Assembly: GCA_031553655.1 (NCBI GenBank)
Contig: JAVBLG010000019.1
Coordinates: forward strand, 1 to 22,701
DNA from: JAVBLG01 sp031553655
GTDB taxonomy: Bacteria; Desulfobacterota; Desulfovibrionia; Desulfovibrionales; Desulfovibrionaceae
Length of the DNA: 22,701 nucleotides
Direction of reading: 5' to 3'
Shown: in pieces, positions 21,173-22,701 of the stretch
Layout of the letters: every line of letters starts with the position of its first letter
Numbering within the stretch: position 1 is the stretch's first letter
Made by a program: the position numbers and the translations under genes
Notes under the pieces: model-generated
The model's input: the letters and a program-made list of their open reading frames with translations, nothing else
What the model was told of the DNA's origin: nothing
Databases searched by the model: none

Positions 21173-22575
21173 CGCCCATAATTATCCTCTAATCTCACAA
21201 TGTCATCCTCGCCCAAGTACGGCCCTGACTGTATCTCCACTATTTCCAAGGGAATCTTGCCGGGGTTTTCCAAACGATGAACGCTGCCCAGCGGAATGTA
21301 AATCGATTGATTCTCACTGCACAATTTCGATTCTTCGCCCACCACAATCCTGGCCGTGCCGCGCACCACCACCCAATGTTCGGCCCGGTGATGATGCAGT
21401 TGCAAGGAAAGAATCTGGCCCGGCTGCACAACTATACGCTTAACTTGGAACCGCTCTCCTCCGGCCAGCACCTCATATGCTCCCCAGGGACGATACACCC
21501 GCACATGGCTTTCGCTTTCCATGCGCTTTTGTTCTTTAAGGATGTTCAAAACGGTTTTTACATCCTGAGATCGTTCCTTGGCCGCCACCAGAACCGCGTC
21601 GGCTGTTTCCACAACGGTAAGCTCGCTCACCCCCAGAACAGCCAACAGGCGATGCGTGGAGTGCAAATAGCAATTATCCGCGTCCACGGCCAGGATGTCG
21701 CCTATTTTGGCATTTCCGCGCTCATCGCGCTCGGCTGAATCATAAAAAGCCGTCCACGAACCCAAGTCCGTCCAGTCCGCGTCAAATGGAGTAACACAGG
21801 TAAGCGCGCTGCGTTCCATCACCACATAGTCAATGGAATCTTTCACCGCGCCGCCGAAAGCTTTGGGATCGGGCCGAATGAAATCGCGATCCGTAGTGCG
21901 CCCGTCAATAGCCGCGCGGCAAGCCTCAAGAGTCTCGGGAGAAAATTTCCCCAGTTCGGAAAGGTAAACCGAGGCCTTGAAAATAAACATGCCGCTGTTC
22001 CAATAGCACGGCCCGGCCGCAATCAGCCCGGCGGCGCGTTCCTCTCCGGGTTTTTCCACAAAAGCTTTTATTTTGAAGCCGCCTTCGAGCGCTTCTCCCG
22101 GCAAAATATAGCCGAATCCCGGCTCAGGCCCTTTGGGCATCAGTCCGAACGTGCCCAGATATCCCTGTCGGGCCAGAGGCAACGCCCGCTCCAAAGCCTC
22201 ACCCAATGCGCCGTCAGGGCTGATGGAGTGATCCGACGGCAGCACGAGAAGATAAGGATCATCCCCCTCGCTCATAGCCTGAAAAGCGGCCAAGGCAATG
22301 GCCGGCGCAGTGTTGCGAGGCTCCGGCTCCAAAATTATGTGTCCGGCGATCCCGTGTTCCTGCATTATAGCCGCGGCATAAAAGCGATGCTCCTCATTGC
22401 ACACAACCACTGGCGCGGCCGCCCCCGGCAGCCCTGTCGCTCGCTCCAGGGTGCGTCCAAAAAGCGTGGCTCCGCCAAGATCCATAAATTGCTTGGGGTA
22501 AAGGCCGCGCGAAAGCGGCCACAGCCGCGTGCCCGAGCCGCCGCACAGGATAACCGGAATAACTGGAGTGGTCAT
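21169..22575 (-). CDS. manC: Mannose-1-phosphate guanylyltransferase / mannose-6-phosphate isomerase
   Basis: The enzyme makes GDP-mannose from mannose-1-phosphate and GTP for surface polysaccharide, and its C-terminal domain can interconvert fructose-6-phosphate and mannose-6-phosphate. The 468-residue length is typical of type II bifunctional proteins (ManC/AlgA/XanB). The nucleotidyl signature is LCGGSGTRLWPLSRGLYPKQ (10-29), with FVEKP at 172-176 and YWNSGMF at 191-197. The cupin isomerase domain (about 358-468) has RPWGAYE (362-368) and the metal-binding stretch QLHHHRAEHW (392-401). The ATG has AAAGGA upstream. Its promoter would lie in or beyond the poly-G end. Confidence 0.95.
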   Translation of the reverse strand: MTTPVIPVILCGGSGTRLWPLSRGLYPKQFMDLGGATLFGRTLERATGLPGAAAPVVVCNEEHRFYAAAIMQEHGIAGHIILEPEPRNTAPAIALAAFQAMSEGDDPYLLVLPSDHSISPDGALGEALERALPLARQGYLGTFGLMPKGPEPGFGYILPGEALEGGFKIKAFVEKPGEERAAGLIAAGPCYWNSGMFIFKASVYLSELGKFSPETLEACRAAIDGRTTDRDFIRPDPKAFGGAVKDSIDYVVMERSALTCVTPFDADWTDLGSWTAFYDSAERDERGNAKIGDILAVDADNCYLHSTHRLLAVLGVSELTVVETADAVLVAAKERSQDVKTVLNILKEQKRMESESHVRVYRPWGAYEVLAGGERFQVKRIVVQPGQILSLQLHHHRAEHWVVVRGTARIVVGEESKLCSENQSIYIPLGSVHRLENPGKIPLEIVEIQSGPYLGEDDIVRLEDNYGR

Positions 22576-22607
22576 GAAAATTTTCCTTTTTGAATGGATA
22601 TAGATTT

Positions 22608-22701
<94 letters not shown>

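Overview
The window looks like a chromosomal contig end from a Desulfovibrionaceae-type sulfate reducer (Desulfovibrio or a close relative). This rests on gene content and order, not on any database search: a flhB-flhA-flhF-flhG-fliA-cheY flagellar run, a MobB protein carrying a four-cysteine extension, a small dual-CXXC protein of a type I associate with Desulfovibrio, and many long palindromes between genes. The species cannot be named. The last 92 bases are pure G, which is almost certainly a sequencing or assembly artefact, so the window probably ends where a contig ends.

Layout. (1) 67-3668, minus strand: a tight housekeeping operon reading M50 site-2-type protease, trpS, ruvX, mltG and a 77-residue unknown protein, with GTGA and ATGA stop/start overlaps at two junctions. 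(2) 3936-6905, plus strand: one large hybrid sensor kinase (TM-periplasmic-TM-PAS-HisKA-HATPase-REC-REC-HPt), divergent from the protease operon. (3) 6972-8458, minus strand: a small dual-CXXC protein and an exported probable beta-propeller protein, separated by a 152-bp palindrome with perfect terminal inverted repeats; a small related palindrome lies on the far side of the propeller gene. (4) 8585-10824, minus strand: fur-family regulator, YcgR-like PilZ protein and MobB. (5) 10919-20077, plus strand: a flagellar export, assembly and regulation block with fliR, flhB, flhA, flhF, flhG, fliA, cheY, fliL, an unknown basic protein and a membrane coiled-coil protein with a DUF2802-like tail. (6) 20299-20931, plus strand: YigZ/IMPACT family. 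(7) 21169-22575, minus strand: manC-type GDP-mannose pyrophosphorylase/phosphomannose isomerase.

How the genes work together. FliR, FlhB and FlhA are core parts of the flagellar type III export gate. FlhF and FlhG set where and how many flagella form. FliA directs late flagellar transcription, CheY carries the chemotaxis signal and FliL supports the stator. The PilZ protein next door probably links cyclic di-GMP to motility. The fur/fliR gap carries a good sigma-70 promoter for fur and a sigma-54-like element for fliR that share the same six bases.

The most unusual feature is a family of three long intergenic palindromes (7211-7362, 20080-20205, and 21047-21172 in the opposite orientation). 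All three share a CGTCA box on one arm and a CTTGC box on the other. In all three the inner stem has its T run on the 5' side and its A run on the 3' side, the reverse of an intrinsic terminator. No transposase, CRISPR array, tRNA or rRNA was seen.
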